Assembly: GCA_008921705.1 (NCBI GenBank)
Contig: VFFE01009182.1
Location: forward strand, 1,137,655 to 1,201,654
DNA: 64,000 nucleotides
Direction of reading: 5' to 3'
Origin: Burhinus oedicnemus
Taxonomy: Eukaryota > Chordata > Aves > Charadriiformes > Burhinidae
The position numbers and the translations under genes were made by a program. Below the pieces are notes generated by a model, which had not been told where the DNA came from, did no database searches, and was given only the letters and a program-made list of their open reading frames with translations. Of the stretch, positions 24,760 to 39,001 are shown one piece after another (the first letter of the stretch is position 1; each line of letters starts with the position of its first letter).

Positions 24760-27700
24760 CTCATAGACTCATCTGCCTGCTTTCAGCCAGGGGATGCTCT
24801 CAAGTTACAGAAATGTCCTACAGCTACCCAGGGAGAGGCAGGACCCTCCTGCTAACCAACTCATCCCTCTATGGAGGGGCGGTTCAGGAAAGGTTCAGGA
24901 GAAAATCTCTGTGGAAGAGTTTAAACACATTTGGATACGTCCATGTATCTGTTTGAACCAGTGGCTTGAACACTTGCGGTTTCCAGTCCTGTAGTACTGA
25001 AATATCCTGTGGATGTTTTGGATCAAAAATGTGCCTCATGCCCGGTAGTAACACAAATTTCCAGTCAATACTTTAAAGATTGTATTTTGTCCTGAGATTA
25101 CTGATGAATAATTCAATCACTGGGAAATCTGTGTAGGTGTACCTGAGTGAAAGTGTGTTACCCTGCTTTACCCTGAGGACAAATGTAGACCTATGTAAAG
25201 CTACGGTATAGAAAGACTAATAATATCTAATTCTGAAGAACTTGGCCTTTATTCTACGAAGGGGTCTTGGTAGCTTAGCAAAGTAAATGGTTGAAGGTCA
25301 TTGTATGAATGATAAATATCATGCCATATAGATAGCAACAGAAACCCCTGATGGAACTGGAGCCGTGCTTATCTGTGCACACTACAATGTTGTTGTTTAT
25401 ATTTGGGATAAAAACTAAATTACTTGTATATCCTCTTGGCTATCCCTTCCTTCATATGCTCACATATTTCTCATGGCTTTTATGGCATGGAACAACAATG
25501 CTAAGAGATAAGAGTATATAAATCTTATTTGGGCCACTGGAGAGAGAAAGTATTTGCATAATTATTTTTGTTACTATGTGTCAAGATAATGTAAAGCAGA
25601 AATGCAAATACTTTCTCAAATTAATAATTTCTTAAGAAAAACAACCAACCAACAAAAAACCCCCAAACAAAACACAGCAAGTAGGCAATACAAAAGCCAA
25701 GGCTCAGTCCTGGCTTGGCAGCAGTCAGTTAGTGTTTCAGTCTCAGCTATTATGGTGGAATCTGCCAGTGCAGCCAGGGGTAATATTTGCTAAGAAGTCA
25801 GTCAGATGTCAACTTCAGCTTCTTAAAATTGCTGTATGAGCTACTGAGAATGATGGCACAAATACGATTTTCTCTTTCACTATTTACAGTTCACAAAAAT
25901 TTGTTCTATTTTAATGATCTGTCCGCTATATAATATTTGTGTTATCATATTCTGGAATCCAAATTTTTGAACAACACATCAATTAATTAGATGTTATTTT
26001 CAGGAGATAGGAGGGGGCAGAGGTGGTGATTGATGGAGGGCGTCACTAGCATTTCTCTTAGCAAAGTAACAATGCATGGTACTTGTTATCCTCCTATTTC
26101 TTCTTGGTGCTTTGCAATATGTTCTAAGAAGCAGACATTATTTACTATAGAAACTTAAATGTCTTTATTGACAAATAGCAGGAGACAGACCCTCAGGAGA
26201 GTGGCTTCATTAGCATGCAGCTTACACTATTTTTCAAGAATATGTTTGAGTCTTTACACTTTTTTTGGAACACTAAAATGTTGATAGTAAATGACAGTGG
26301 GAATAAGTGCAGCTGGCAGGATAAAACCGATGGTTTAAAAAGCCTCAATCTGTTTTCTTGATCTGTTTTCACCAAGTGTGATATAGTCTTAAAAGCTATA
26401 CATTTTAAAAGATGGATGCAGTATTTATAGTAGTGATTTTTATATTTCCTTTTGCCAAGGAAGGGCAAAGAACTTAATTTATATCACACAGTTTACAAGC
26501 AAGGTATCACAAAGTCCTTTTCCAAAGAACTGCTACTGGGTGAGGACAGAAGCTGCGTGAACGTGACTGCAGTGGTAACTGCTTCATTGTAAATCCTCAG
26601 CTTCACTTTTAGAGCCCCATTTGGTGCAGATTTTTTATAGGTGCAAAATGTCAGAGGAGAAAGAGGATGGGACGAGTTCCAGAAGGGTTTTCCTTCACTT
26701 GTGCGGACAGTTACAGCCCCTGTGCTCAGCGAGGAGCAGGAATCGCTTCCACATTTTTCCCTGGGGCGAGTCCCACCGGCCGTGGACAGCAGCGGCACTC
26801 CGAGGGGTGCACTGCGCAGCACCTCCATGGCACACTCTGTTTTCCTCAGGCAGAATTCATCCCCCCTCAGCAGAGTGCTGAAGGGGTTATAGCAGAGGGG
26901 CTGGGCCCACAAGCCATGGCTGACTCTGCAACGCTGCATTCACCCATCTAACACACCATTTATTTTCCCCCTCACTTCATATCATTGAGGACCCCCTGGC
27001 CCCTCTCTTCCCCATCAAGGAGAGTTGATGAAGAAGCGCAAGTTACTGCTATGTCCCCTTCTGGCTGTGCAAAATTACACTGAGAAGTGATAAAATCTGT
27101 TTTGCACTAGGAGCTAATAATTCCCCATTAATGGGACCTGTGGACTGCCACCTGTGAGCAGCTACTTGAACACTTTCCAAAACAGTTCCTGCCCTCTCTC
27201 TGACAGCCAAATGAAAGGAAAGTCCTCCTTGCAGTCTCTTCTGATGGATTTGCATTAAATGAGAGAAGATATCACCCCAGCGCATGGAAACTACTCACCT
27301 TGTCTCTCCTTATTAGTTCCCAACCTAGTTTACTTCTTTCTGGGGGCCATTTAGTACACTCTCACTCCTTTTGCTCATGTCCTCAGAGCTGCTTGCCTTC
27401 ATGTCTTCAGTCAGTTTGTTACAACTCCCTGAATCTATAAATCTTCCAAAGCCATTTTTGTCAAAATAGGCATCTAATCCTTGCGTTAATCTAAGATCTA
27501 AGCAATGCAAAGAGATCAAAAAGGGGTAAAATTGATGTAATTTTGGAACACTGTTGCGTATTTATTCTTAAAAGAAGTATATGATACGTGTTTTGTGCCT
27601 TTCTACACATAGAAGAAAAGGTTTCTAGAGTACACCATCATATAGTGACTTTGTCCAATACCTTAGTTTGAAAAGATGATCATAAAGCAGTTTACACCAT

Positions 27701-29689
27701 CAGAGGTCTGACACACTGCCTGTGAAAGTTAATGATAGACTGGGCCACTGAGCTTTGGGTTATCCATTCAATCTGTGAGAATCGTGCCATTACTGCTAAT
27801 ACTGAATCTGGCAATTTTGAAAAGCAAGTAACTTGCTATTTTAATATTATTGATTAAAATTATAGTAAACTATATAACAAGACCTGTAGATACATCTACA
27901 GTTAAAAAATGAAGGCTGCTTGTCATGCAGCCTTAGTATGGAATTTAATAGATGGTATTAAAATCTGTAGCACTTTTTTGGTTATCTTTATTTATCTGTT
28001 CCATTTTATCTCTTTTTTTAATCCTGAGAGCAGTCAATGAGTTGTGAGAATATGTTAGCTCAAGTATAAGTTTATAGATACAAGGGTAGGAATGGTTACA
28101 GTGATAGTTTTCTCATCCATACTTAATCAGTCTAGTATATTAAAGTCAGGACACAGTCACACTTATTGATATTGTAACAGTAAGATGTATTAGCTATATT
28201 AATATATTTAGCTTAAGATACATTTACTCTTATTGGTGTTATGTCACTGTAATATAATGACAAAGAAAGTGATTTTGTCTAAATTTTGAGTTTCCCAGAG
28301 GACAGTGATTCTGTTTGATACTGAGGATTCCTGAGCTTTGAAACATTTTTATAATTTTGTATGGAATTAAACATTTTGACCATTTGAGAGAAATACAAAA
28401 TTGTGCTGAAATTTTTCTCTTTTTTTTGTGAAGAAAAACAAGTTCCTCAGTTTTGGATGATATGTTTGGTACATAGTTTGTCCACTTCTATGTGAACGCA
28501 CTTGCCCTTTCTTTGATAAAAACAAAAATTCCATTACCCAAAACTGCTTCCTCAGAACAACAACAATGAATAATAATTTTTGGAAAAAAGATAATATAAC
28601 TTTGCGACTGGTTTCACACTAATGTTTTTCCCGTGTATCTGTTAATGGCTAAATATGTTCCTCTACTTGCTGTTCTGCTTTAGTTCAACCTACTAATTGT
28701 TCAGCAATTTAGACTTCTTGGTTTCTTGCTTGATAGTCTCTGATTTAAGAAACAAAATAAAAACAAGTAATCAAGCCCTTTATTGCAGAGTGTCACTTTC
28801 TGTATGTGTATACATTTGTGTCAGGTAGGCACAAATGGTATTTTTAAAATTTTTAGGTTCTCACAGGGCAGGTAGTTAAATGGTAGCGTTTTGCTTTACA
28901 GCAGAGCACAAACTGATATAATATAAACGTGTTTATTCAGAAGTTACCATCCTCTTCTGTTACGGATTTGCGATGTTCCATCTGCTAACAATGTATTTGT
29001 TTACAGCAAGTTTTTCCGTTCATCTTTAACCTATTAGTGGGTTTTAAGAATTTTTGGCATGTGGGCAGTTAATCCAGAGGTCTCATAGCCACAGCTGGAA
29101 CACTGGAGTGTCTCTGCAGCCTAGAGATGATTTCCAGACATTTAATTTCTTTCTCATATATTGAAGTGGAAAAAAAATCTTTCTTTGCGGCCAGTCATGA
29201 GAATATCTTTGACATCAACTACTTTCTGAGTACGCAAGGACAAAATAATACGGATAATGATGAATATCAAGTGTTGTTCAAGGGCTGGCACCCTGCCTCA
29301 CCAACACATTTGCCAAGATCAGACTTCTTAATATTAAGAGAAAACAGTCTATTTATAAAGTACAGAGATCTCAGGCTTTCTGGGAGCAAATCTTGCCATT
29401 CTGAGATGAATGAACACAAATGAATAGAGAGTATTGCAAACACAGAACCGTTGTGCTTCTGGTTGTGCATATGTTACATCTGAGATGTTCATGGAGAATG
29501 GCATTTGATGTAGCTACTCAAATCAGTGCAAATGGGAGAAGGCCTTTTGTGTACTGATACAACTTTTTACCCTGTCCTTAGGGTACGAATTCTACATCTT
29601 TTCTTTCACTTTTTGACTAAAAGGAATTCCAAGCCTCTTCTACATTCATTCACCAGTGCAGCCCAGATGACTCTGCTATCTCAAAGTCT
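24760..29689. other. unique noncoding DNA with one CpG-dense patch
   Basis: No gene is recognised. An A/C-rich stretch lies at about 25,635-25,680. The CpG-dense patch at about 26,690-26,850 is listed separately. A 64-codon minus-strand open frame at 27325-27519 is followed by a good donor on that strand (AAG|GTGAGTAG, at about 27,297), but it ends in a stop before the donor. Other open frames look like chance. Confidence 0.5.
26690..26850. other. CpG-dense GC-rich patch
   Basis: Roughly ten CpGs fall in about 160 bp, including CCGGCCG, GCGGC and CTGCGCAG. Flanking kilobases have very few. The patch is open in several frames on both strands; the longest is 148 codons on the minus strand (26493-26939). 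None shows a recognisable domain. It could be a small orphan CpG island, a decayed exon of an unrecognised gene or a GC-rich repeat fragment. Confidence 0.4.
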
Positions 29690-29960
29690 GTCTTTTCGAA
29701 ATGGAAATCCATAGTTTATTAATCTTAGTTTAAATTGAATTCACTCATGATCACCTCATTCAAGGTTATTTTCTGCAATCAGCTCTTCTTTTCTGTCCTT
29801 GCCACTTACCAAAACCTCATCTAAAAATAGCATAAAATCATGTCTTGCTGACTCAGTAGGTATTTGGTGAATAAATCTGTTTACTATTATACCCTGAAAT
29901 AGCTGCACTTTATAATTGTACTTAGCATTAAATATTCAGTCTGTATTAGTTGCCCTATTT
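29690..29960 (-). mobile_element. ancient CR1-family LINE fragment (endonuclease region)
   Basis: Read on the plus strand, the segment follows, in order and with many substitutions, the reverse complement of the 5' part of ORF2 of old reptile/bird CR1 elements. The clearest collinear stretch is 29,735-29,890, with blocks such as TGATCACC, CAATCAGCTCTTCT and TTTGGTGAATAAATCTGT. This region encodes part of the endonuclease domain. It is far too decayed for an open frame. The call rests on recalled family sequence, not a database search. Confidence 0.5.
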
Positions 29961-32900
29961 CTTTTACTTTCACATTTTACTTTCTAGTGCATATAACCTT
30001 TGATATTCTTGTCATAATTAAGCTTCTTAGGATTAGATTTTGCATTTTTTAAAAAAATTATGTGTCAAACCCAAGTTTTGTTTGCTGGTGTTTATTGGTG
30101 ATTGTAACGTCTGGGCAGTTTTATCCTTTCTTCCCTGCAACAGCTTGGAGATCCAAAACTTCCTCTCCAGGAGTCCACAGTCACTGCTGTATTGTCCAGA
30201 AACTATAACCATGAAACAGGTATCCTAAAAACTCACAGACAGACAAGCACAGCAGAAAACCAGTGTTTACTGACCTTAACCAATTAAAACTAAATCCTAT
30301 AAAGCTTGATCATAATTCTGTTTCTTTAGTATCTGCTTTTCTGTCTTATACCAGTATTTCATTTTGCTGGTTCATTTACACCGTACATTAGTTCACAAAC
30401 AGCTCTGATGTTTCTCACTGTCCATACCAATTTCTGTCTTCCAGTTCATTGATACTCCTTTACTCATTGCTGAATCTCTATTTATCTGGTTCGGGTTTTT
30501 TTGTATACTAAAGCCAGATGGACATTTGCCTGAATTTTTTCTAACCTCGTTCCACTATTACTTTATTTCTTTTTGTCATTTAAACCTCATTAAATGCTAT
30601 TTAGTTGGCTAATTTATTTTTTATTTGTTGCTTGGCATTTGTGTAAAGGTGCATTTGTTGGCATTTCAGATAGAGATGTGGACTCGTGGGACATGCATTT
30701 TTTAATGAGCAGCCTGTATGAAGATACTGTAAGCACATACTAGAAATAAATCACCTGAATGCATTTAGAACTCAATCTTATTATGAGTATTTTTTTTCCT
30801 CCAGGCACCTTCCCTTTTTTTTCAGTCAGACTAACTTTACAATCACTCTGTCACTCAGAGTACCTAGTGTTAAATGACTGCATTTTCTTCCCAAGCAGCT
30901 AAAGCTGTTCGGTGTTTGGAATTAAGAACATTTTCACGAAGATGTTTCCTTTATATTCAATCCTGGCCAGCACCACAGAGGCAGACTAAGTGGCACATAC
31001 CTTCTGCAATGTAAGACCTCGGAGAGGAATGTACAGCTAATTAGTACAAAGAAAAATAATTTTAAGTTCAAACAGTCGTGCTTTAATGTACCAGTTCCCC
31101 ACAAAACCTTTTTCTTTTTTTTTCTTTTTTTTTTTCCTTTTCTTGCTTTTTGAATTTACACCAAAGACCAACCTCAAATGCAACACCGAAGGCTGCTTAC
31201 GTCTGTCAGCTCAGTTCATGCTGGCATATTCTGTTGTGTACAGAACAAGCAGAAATGAATGATCTGAGAATTCTTGTTTCTTTGCTGTTTTTTTTTATGA
31301 AGGAGTAAAACTATGAAAAAAAATTAATGGATGCTGTATTTGTAAGACTATATGGAGAAGTATGTGGCATAAGGTATTTTTTGCCTATGGCCTCAAATAC
31401 TGAAAAAAAGGACATCACCTTAAAAATGTATATTATTTTTAGAAACAATGCATTTGGGATTCTCTTTATATGACTGTTACCTACTAGGCTCTTCTGTTCC
31501 AATGTGAGGATTACAAAGGCATTTAAAAAAGAATATGAAAGTAAATTTAAGGTATTTATTCATATTTATGCTATTGTGGCCTGGGTTATGACTTCTGAGT
31601 ATTTAATATTTTCACTCCTGGAGGTAGTCGGGAGTATTTATAATTTTGTAGATTTCAGAAAATGAACTATGGAAGTATGAGGAAAAATAAGCAAAAACAT
31701 TGTGGAGAGCATGCAGAGCATAAACTTCAGTTCCTAAGAGAACAGAGTCCACGTGATTCAGTTTTCTGATTTTTACCTTTTCCATTAGGTTAGACAGTTT
31801 TCTAGACTGAGCATTGTTAGAGCAGTAGTAGCCCAAGGCAGTTGGTTCAAGATGAGATATCATAAAATCTGGAAGATATAAAGAGAGAAATGACAGAAAA
31901 ATTTAAATCACAAAGGTTTGTTGGTAGTTGTAGCTGAACTTGTCCGAAGTAATGTAGTCAGATATAATATGTGAGTAGGGTGTCCAGACAGAAAATTCAA
32001 ACAACAAGGCTGAATATTTACTTTGTGCTCTGTGTTAAGGATAAATGAGTTCTCTGCTGTCAGCTTGTCTTGTGTTGTTGTGAAATCAGATCAGTGCCCA
32101 GTATTCCCAGCATGCCTAGATACAGAAGATTTTTCAGACACACACAATGTATTCTTTACTTTTCTGTTTCTATTTATTAGCTTATTAGTCTGGGACAGGA
32201 GATAATGTAAAAGAGATATAAACCAGCATCATGGCATGAAGTTTCCAAATATTTGAACACAAAGAGATTTATACCTGCACAAAATGTAAAAAACTATCAA
32301 TCTGTCCATCCACCCACACATACCCACACTTAAAGCCCTGTAAATCCATTGTACAGTCATTTGTATAAGCACACTGTATCTATAGATTGTTAATATCAAC
32401 TGATACATATGTTATTGTTATGAGTACATACACGTCCACATATGAATCCATAATCTATGTATACCCATTTAGTATTATGGGTAATAATCCATAAACTTGT
32501 TTTGCAGTATTCCAAGGATAATTTTTAAAAGTCCTTCATTAATGCAGTGCTACTGTACAAAACCCACAGAAATGAAGAACTGAATGTTACAGAAAAGTAA
32601 TGGGACATACAGCCTAATAAAAATGGCCTTCATCCATAAACAGACCTTTGTCCTGGAGCTCCTGATTCAATGTTATGTATGTGTATATATTTTTATTGTG
32701 GTAAGCATGGCTAATGCGACTTCATTCTACAATGTTCATATGTCTGTAAACATTAATATATTAAAAAAATGTAACTATATACAATCTCTTCACTGTTCCC
32801 TGATGTTTGCCCAACTTCACCATAGCTTTTCATTTTGAGAGATGATATTATGCTTCTAATCCTGGGGAAGAAGACCCAGGATTTTCCATCAGCTAACATG

Positions 32901-35059
32901 GATGAAAACAAAAAAACAGACCCACATAGATATAGACTGATTGTCAGAATTGTTGCTGTATAAACCTGTTGACTTTCTTCACCTTAAATTCTGGAGTATC
33001 TTTCCAAAACTGTTTCGTGAACCTGTATGTTCTGACAAAGACTGTCATGCCAACTCAACTACCTTATCAGATACCAGAAAATCTGCACTGGAAGTGTGAA
33101 TGCCCAACTGAAAATTAAAACCTAGCCAACAGGGAAAATTCAGAAATAAAACATAAAGACACAGGAAGCTGAGCTTCTGAAGTTTTACTGCTCAAAAAAG
33201 TACTTATTTTTCTTGTTTGCAGATTTAAAGACATGTAAGCGAGCTGTCAGAGTAACGTGGTGGGGACATAATGAACCATGAATTGTGCTGTCTGATTTAC
33301 TCAAGTATCTGAGTTCTCCTGTGCTTCCAAGCAACCGAAGCCTCCAAACAAAACAAGTTGGTTTTGTTCTTTTGTTCTTGGCTTAACTAAGAAAATATGA
33401 CTTCACTTTCAGTCGTACTGAACAGAATAAAAAAATGAACAGTGCACCTTTCTGTTTTAAAGCTTCAAAATATGCTTATGAAATGAGACTTGCTTACAGT
33501 ATTACTCTAAACACATGAATATTTGAGGTCATATTATATGGGATGTGGAGCTATGTCTTCTACACCATTATTGAAACAGGTTGGTTTGGTGCCCATTTCT
33601 TAAAAATATAACTAGCATAGGTGGCTGTGGATGTGTGTAGAATAAGAAGAAAATGTATGACAGTGTGGCTGTATTAGGGCAGCCAATGTATAAATTGTTG
33701 CTTTTAAATCTTTTTAGCTAGCCTTTTAGAAAAAAAGCAATGTTAGTCCCAAATTCTTGAATAATTCTGTACAGACTGTTTCAGTGGTTTACTTTACATT
33801 ATTTTGAAAATTAGGCTAAATTATAAGTGTTTATATATGTGTTTTATTTCTACCTTATTTATTGCCTCACTTGTTTGCAATTGCGTGGTGGTGCGTGCAT
33901 AGTTTTCACGTGTGACTTTTACAAGTCACTGTTGGTCCATGGACCATAGGCAGAAGAACATCACTTGACATTACCCAGTGAAGTTTACACAATAGTGAAT
34001 GATAATAAATAGAAGTCAGAAACTGAAGTCGGAAACCGGCTAACAGCAACTTATTTTAATATGTTTGCATTTCCTTTGGTGTGATACTCACATACAGAAT
34101 GCCACCAGAAGTTTCATTTAATAGTACTTCCTTGAAGTATTTTCTCAGTTTGTGGTTAAGTCTTCCAAAACCAGTTATTTTTTTTCTATAGTTAATAGCC
34201 CCCAGCAGATACCTCTTACATTAATTTACTCAGTTGTCCTTTGAATTCAAGTAAACTTTAAACACAGATAGCATCTTGGAACAAGATGCTTCAACACTTG
34301 ACTATACATTGTATGAACAACTTCCTCCTTTTCACTGTTTTGAACCTGTTACCTCCTAAGTTCATTTGATGTCCCCCTGTAAGATGGTAAGCAATCAGTC
34401 ATTATTAATCCAGTCCAAGGAGCCACTGTGGTAATGCTCTTGCTTGTTCCTACAGGCTTTAAAAAAAAAATTTCCTTCTATTTTGTAACCTGTAAGTCTG
34501 TTCATGCAAGTAGTACATGGTATCTTTTTCTTTCTCAACCTCCACATTATTAAGTCCTGCTCTGAGCAAGATCCCATGATACAAAAAAATGGGTTGGCTT
34601 CTAAACTCTTTTGTTGCTCTATTTTGATCAGCAGCTGACTTTTTCTATGTTAAAGTAAACCAGTATGTTATTGTGCACTGGTATTCTATACATACTTACG
34701 TACATATATACATGTGTAAAACCACACATGTTTCTGTAGGGGATCTGTCTACAACAGGCTAAACAGGCTGTGTCTATGTTAGTTTTTTTGGTTTGGAAGA
34801 GCAGTGTGGGTTTGAAGCAAATATCTTAATTGTCTGCTTATACTGCCTGTTAGTTCAGTTTCCAGAAAGGGCTCACATACTATTTTATGAGTGTTTATTC
34901 AAGTTCCTTGGTAATTATATAATTTTAAGCAATATCCATTTTTTTACTGTTCATTTGAAATTATAATGTGTTCTTACTTGCCATCTCATATAGCTGGTTA
35001 CACTTACAGTAAGCTTGTGCTATGATTTTTCCGTTGTCTGTTTTGTTTCTAATGTTCAG
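29961..35059. other. AT-rich noncoding DNA
   Basis: No gene is recognised. The left part (to about 30,700) may be further decayed CR1 but cannot be aligned with confidence. A T-rich/pyrimidine tract lies at 31109-31150. An 8-bp-arm hairpin (ACATGTGT / ACACATGT) lies near 34,713-34,734. Open frames are all shorter than 100 codons. Confidence 0.5.
31109..31150. repeat. T-rich pyrimidine tract
   Basis: About 42 bases of T with scattered C. Low-complexity DNA; no exon with a good donor follows it. Confidence 0.7.
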
Positions 35060-35101
35060 AGTTGCAGGACCTTGTAAATTTACTGCTTCGACGACTAGCA
35101 G
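35060..35101 (+). other. candidate 42-nt exon
   Basis: A pyrimidine-rich stretch ends in TTCAG at 35059, and CAG|GTATGTGTG marks the donor after 35101. Two frames are open. The one taken here uses two bases to complete a codon, then 13 codons (LQDLVNLLLRRLA) and one base left over (phase 1-1). The interval has two CpGs (TTCGACGA) in a CpG-poor neighbourhood. It joins in frame to the candidate at 39002-39040 through a Gly codon. No protein family is recognised, and the pairing may be accidental. Confidence 0.25.
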
Positions 35102-38100
35102 GTATGTGTGTAGAAAAATTTTCTTTTTTAGAAAAAAATGACTACAGAAATCTAAACTAATGGAATCTAACTGGAATACATTGAAATCTGATTGGGATAA
35201 AAGATACACCCTTTACTGATTCCCTTTACTGTATCTTTTTTATTAGTTCTGGAAGTGTATGTGACTACTCACGTCAAAAAGTAAAGCACGAGTTTGAGAT
35301 AGTTGCACTGAAAGAAAAGATATACACATGAGACTTAGTCCTTAGCTATAAAAGCAAAATTCTGCATCAAACTGGTTATTTTGCCAGTCGTGTTTCGTTA
35401 AAAAATTATTTTGCCCATGGATAATGTCACAGGTCACTGATTTATTTCTGCTAGTGATTTTCACCATGATATCACATGAGGGCCTAACCTATTTACTGCT
35501 GAAACTATAGGCCTGAAATGTTCCAACACCATCACTGAAGCGTCTGTGGGAGGCAGTTTGTCATTAGTGACCACTTTAAAGTGTCCATGTTCATTCTAGC
35601 TGAACTTGGTGTGACTTCTGGTTATAATGCTTGTTTGTTTGACAAAAGAATTTTATCTGCCCCTTTGGAAGTTGTTTAAATGTGTTCCGCTGTTTTGTGG
35701 ATTGTCCTCATTTGCAAGTATGCTCAAGACACAGCATAGGTTCAAGGACTGTTCATTCATTAATCTCTGTATAGAGATTTGGGAGGTAAAGTAATGTGAA
35801 TTCTTCTAGAACTGACTGCAGATTTCTGCTGATGTTTTTGTATACAATAATCCTGAGGAAAGGAAAATGTTTACTATATTGTAATGTAAAAAAACCCCAA
35901 AAAACTAAAACCTAAAAAACCCATCTTTTGCGGTTTTTGTAAAAAAATTCAATTTCCTATAGATTTCCAGGGTGGGGATTCAGCTTCTCCATATGTTGTG
36001 TTAATATATAATGCGCAGTTCCCACAATAGGGAAGAAGCAGAAAAATATAACTGCTTTGTCTTTTTAAACCTTCTCTTTTCAGTAGCGTTTTGCAGTTTT
36101 GACACTTGCACAATATCATTTTTTCTTCAGTGCTTAACACTTAATCCCTCTAATGTGTTCAGCTATCCCTGATTTTGTATAAGCAGAACATAAATCTATC
36201 ATAACTCAGTGTATTTATACAGAAAATAAATAATACCAGTTTATCCTTCATGAAAGCTAAGGACAACATAAAGTAACAATAGTTGAAGATGCATGTTCTT
36301 TCAACACATACTTTGCTAGGACTTCATTAAATGCAGAGAGTGTTAAAAGGAAAATAGCAGGAACTTTTTATCAGGAGTTTTAACAAAATCCTCAGAAGAC
36401 ATGAAACAACAAATCTTGAAATTGAAATCCAGTAAGTGAGCATTTGACTTATGAATTAGCTATTGTAAGATGAAAGGCTGAATACGTTAAATAAGAACTG
36501 CGCTAGTCAGGAACATAAAATACCAGGAGGAGGCTTAGACATCCGACAGTTTAAAGTATGAGTCATAAATCTTTAAATCTTTACGTCCACATCACATGAT
36601 GGACAAACTGTAGGGCTGGAGCCTGTTCCCAGTCTCTGTCTGTTTTTGGGGAATAGGGTTATTAGCATTTTTGTTGAAATACACTGTGGTTTCTTGGTTT
36701 CTTAAGTATCTTTTTTCCCACTGAAATGGCCATTCCAACCCCAGCACGCACACCCCCATAGACCCTCCCAGCCTCCCACGTCTGCACTTCCACTTTCAGG
36801 CCAGCACCTTGCCCATTTGTAGAGAAGGCTGGTGAAGCGTGTCAGGAAATAGTGGAAGCCAAACCTCTGCTTTTTTTTTTTTTTTTTTTTTTTTTCAGTT
36901 TTAAGGGGCATGTTTCAGGTGCTACCATCACTGGAACTTTACCGACACTTTTTTGTGATCATCTGTTAGACAGTTCAAAATTGAACCTTAAATAGTTCTA
37001 CAAATGTGGCTCATTCATTTTCCGGGTCCAGTCAAGAACAGGGAAGTGGAAGAAGACATTCAAGCCACCTCAACATACCAGACATTTGTGAGACCACCAA
37101 GTGGGGGGGTCACTGATCAAAAATGTACCTGTTGCTGATTTTGCCAGGTCTGTAGAGTAGTGAAGTGCCTGCTTGCCTGCCGTCACCAAATTTACCCATT
37201 GCTGTGGGAAAGCTGTGGTGGCTGGGTCAGCTTGGTCCGCTGTCAAAGGCTTACATGACAGAGAGCACAGCTTTCCCCTGTGAAGAAAACAGTAGGGGCA
37301 GCAATAGGGAGGGACACACGGTAGTACAGAGATGGAGGTGAAGAGGCAAGCGGCCACTCCAGGCTGCTGTAGAGAGAGAGCTGGTGAGGTCTGGCCATGA
37401 CAGGGGTGTAAGGGAGGCATGAGTTTTGAAAAGACAGGTCTTTGGGACATGTCTGGTGAGAAAGCTCTTCTGTTGCTCTTCCTGGTGGGGGCCACCCTGT
37501 GCTGCCAGGCCCAGGAACTGGAGGGTTCTTCCCAGGGGCCTGCCAAGAGATGAGTAACCTAATGCTGCAGTAAACACTTTGACTCTGTCCTGAGGTTGCA
37601 GTGGAGAATTAGGTTTAATGTTTAGGATCTGTTAAAGCATTTTAAAGCAAATGAATGAATGAGATCAAATTTATAATCCGTCCTTTCTACTGGAATAAGT
37701 TTCTGCATTTTGTTTTTGTGCATCTGAAGAAGGGAGCCCTGAGGGTAAAAATTTAGACTTCAGAAATATGCAGAGTTTAATAGTCGCAATAATAGTGCTT
37801 TTTCCTGAAGGATCTGAAATAGATAGATGCATTTAACTTCCTAGAAAATAATTGCAGATTTCACTTATGTATTAAACACCCCTTTTATTTAGCTCATGCA
37901 GTATTTTTCCTTGACTTTTTAAATGAAAACAGCTACACAGAGGAAAGGATTTGTAGGAAATGCAGTTTGGTTCTGAAAACTTGAGGAATAGCAAATGACC
38001 TATTATTGGACCAAATTCTCCTGTGCTGGAAAATAGAAATCCCATCAAAACTACTTACTAACAGAAGGTGTTGGCTTTTTGCACAATTTTTAAATTTCTT

Positions 38101-39001
38101 TTAGAAGAGCAGGCTTTGACTGTATTTAATACTTTGGCTTTCTTTCAAAAAAGGTGGAACAATTTAATAAAAGTTTGCTATCTCTTGCTCTTCTGTTTGC
38201 AATAAAGTTTCACTAATGAGCAACAATGTTTTCCATCCAGATCTGCTAATGAGACTTTCCTGGAATTCTTTGATGTGAACTCGATAGTGATTGAAAATAA
38301 GTCCTTCAGAAACATACTTCATAAAGTGTTACTTATATCAACACTGTCCCCAAAGGGAAAGTAAATAAGTGTCTATGTTTTCTCTTAAAGCTAGCAATGT
38401 AGCAGTATTTGATTACTGGATGTAGTAAAATTGAGACTGAGCAAGACTAAGTGAACAGCTGATGTCAACATTAAAACAATAGTGTGGCTTCCTGAATTGA
38501 AGATATTGCCCAGAAGCCATAGCATAGTAGATTGCCTTGCAAAAAAATGGGAAAGAAGGATAGTTGGGATTTCATTCTTTAGTCTCCAGCCCTGGACTAT
38601 TTTAATTTTCTAATACTCCTGTTTTCAGTGCAAGAGTATCTGTTCCTAATTTTAAAAAGTAGTATCACCTTTTCTTTGTCTCCTACTAAAAATCTTTGGA
38701 CCTAATTACAGTCTAGGTAATTTAAACAAACAGAAGATCTGGCTATTTTCGTTTTCCTTTATGGCCCTATATGTTATATATGCATTGAATAAGTCAAAAG
38801 CTCTGCAAATAAACTACAAATTTTAATTAACTGAGATTTAGTTTACTGTCTTTTTAAAGATGTCCTGCTACTCAACTGGATGGTGCAGCTTGTCCTGTGG
38901 TTCTTAAAAAAGAAGGAGATTAATCAGATTGTTTCTTGTGTTGAATATGTTCTTAGCTGGTTGCTATGACAATCCTCTTCCATTTTCTTCCTCCCTTGTA
39001 G
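35102..39001. other. noncoding DNA between exon candidates
   Basis: No gene is recognised. A 25-base poly-T run lies at 36871-36895. A somewhat GC-richer segment at 36,700-37,560 has open frames of up to 158 codons on the minus strand (37070-37546) without recognisable domains. Confidence 0.5.
36871..36895. repeat. poly-T run of 25 bases
   Basis: Twenty-five consecutive T. No reverse-strand poly-A signal or transcript-like sequence follows, so it is treated as a simple homopolymer. Confidence 0.9.

Noticed and set aside
37070..37546. 158-codon minus-strand open frame
   Set aside because: Lies in locally GC-richer DNA where stops are rarer. An overlapping frame on the same strand is also open, as expected by chance.
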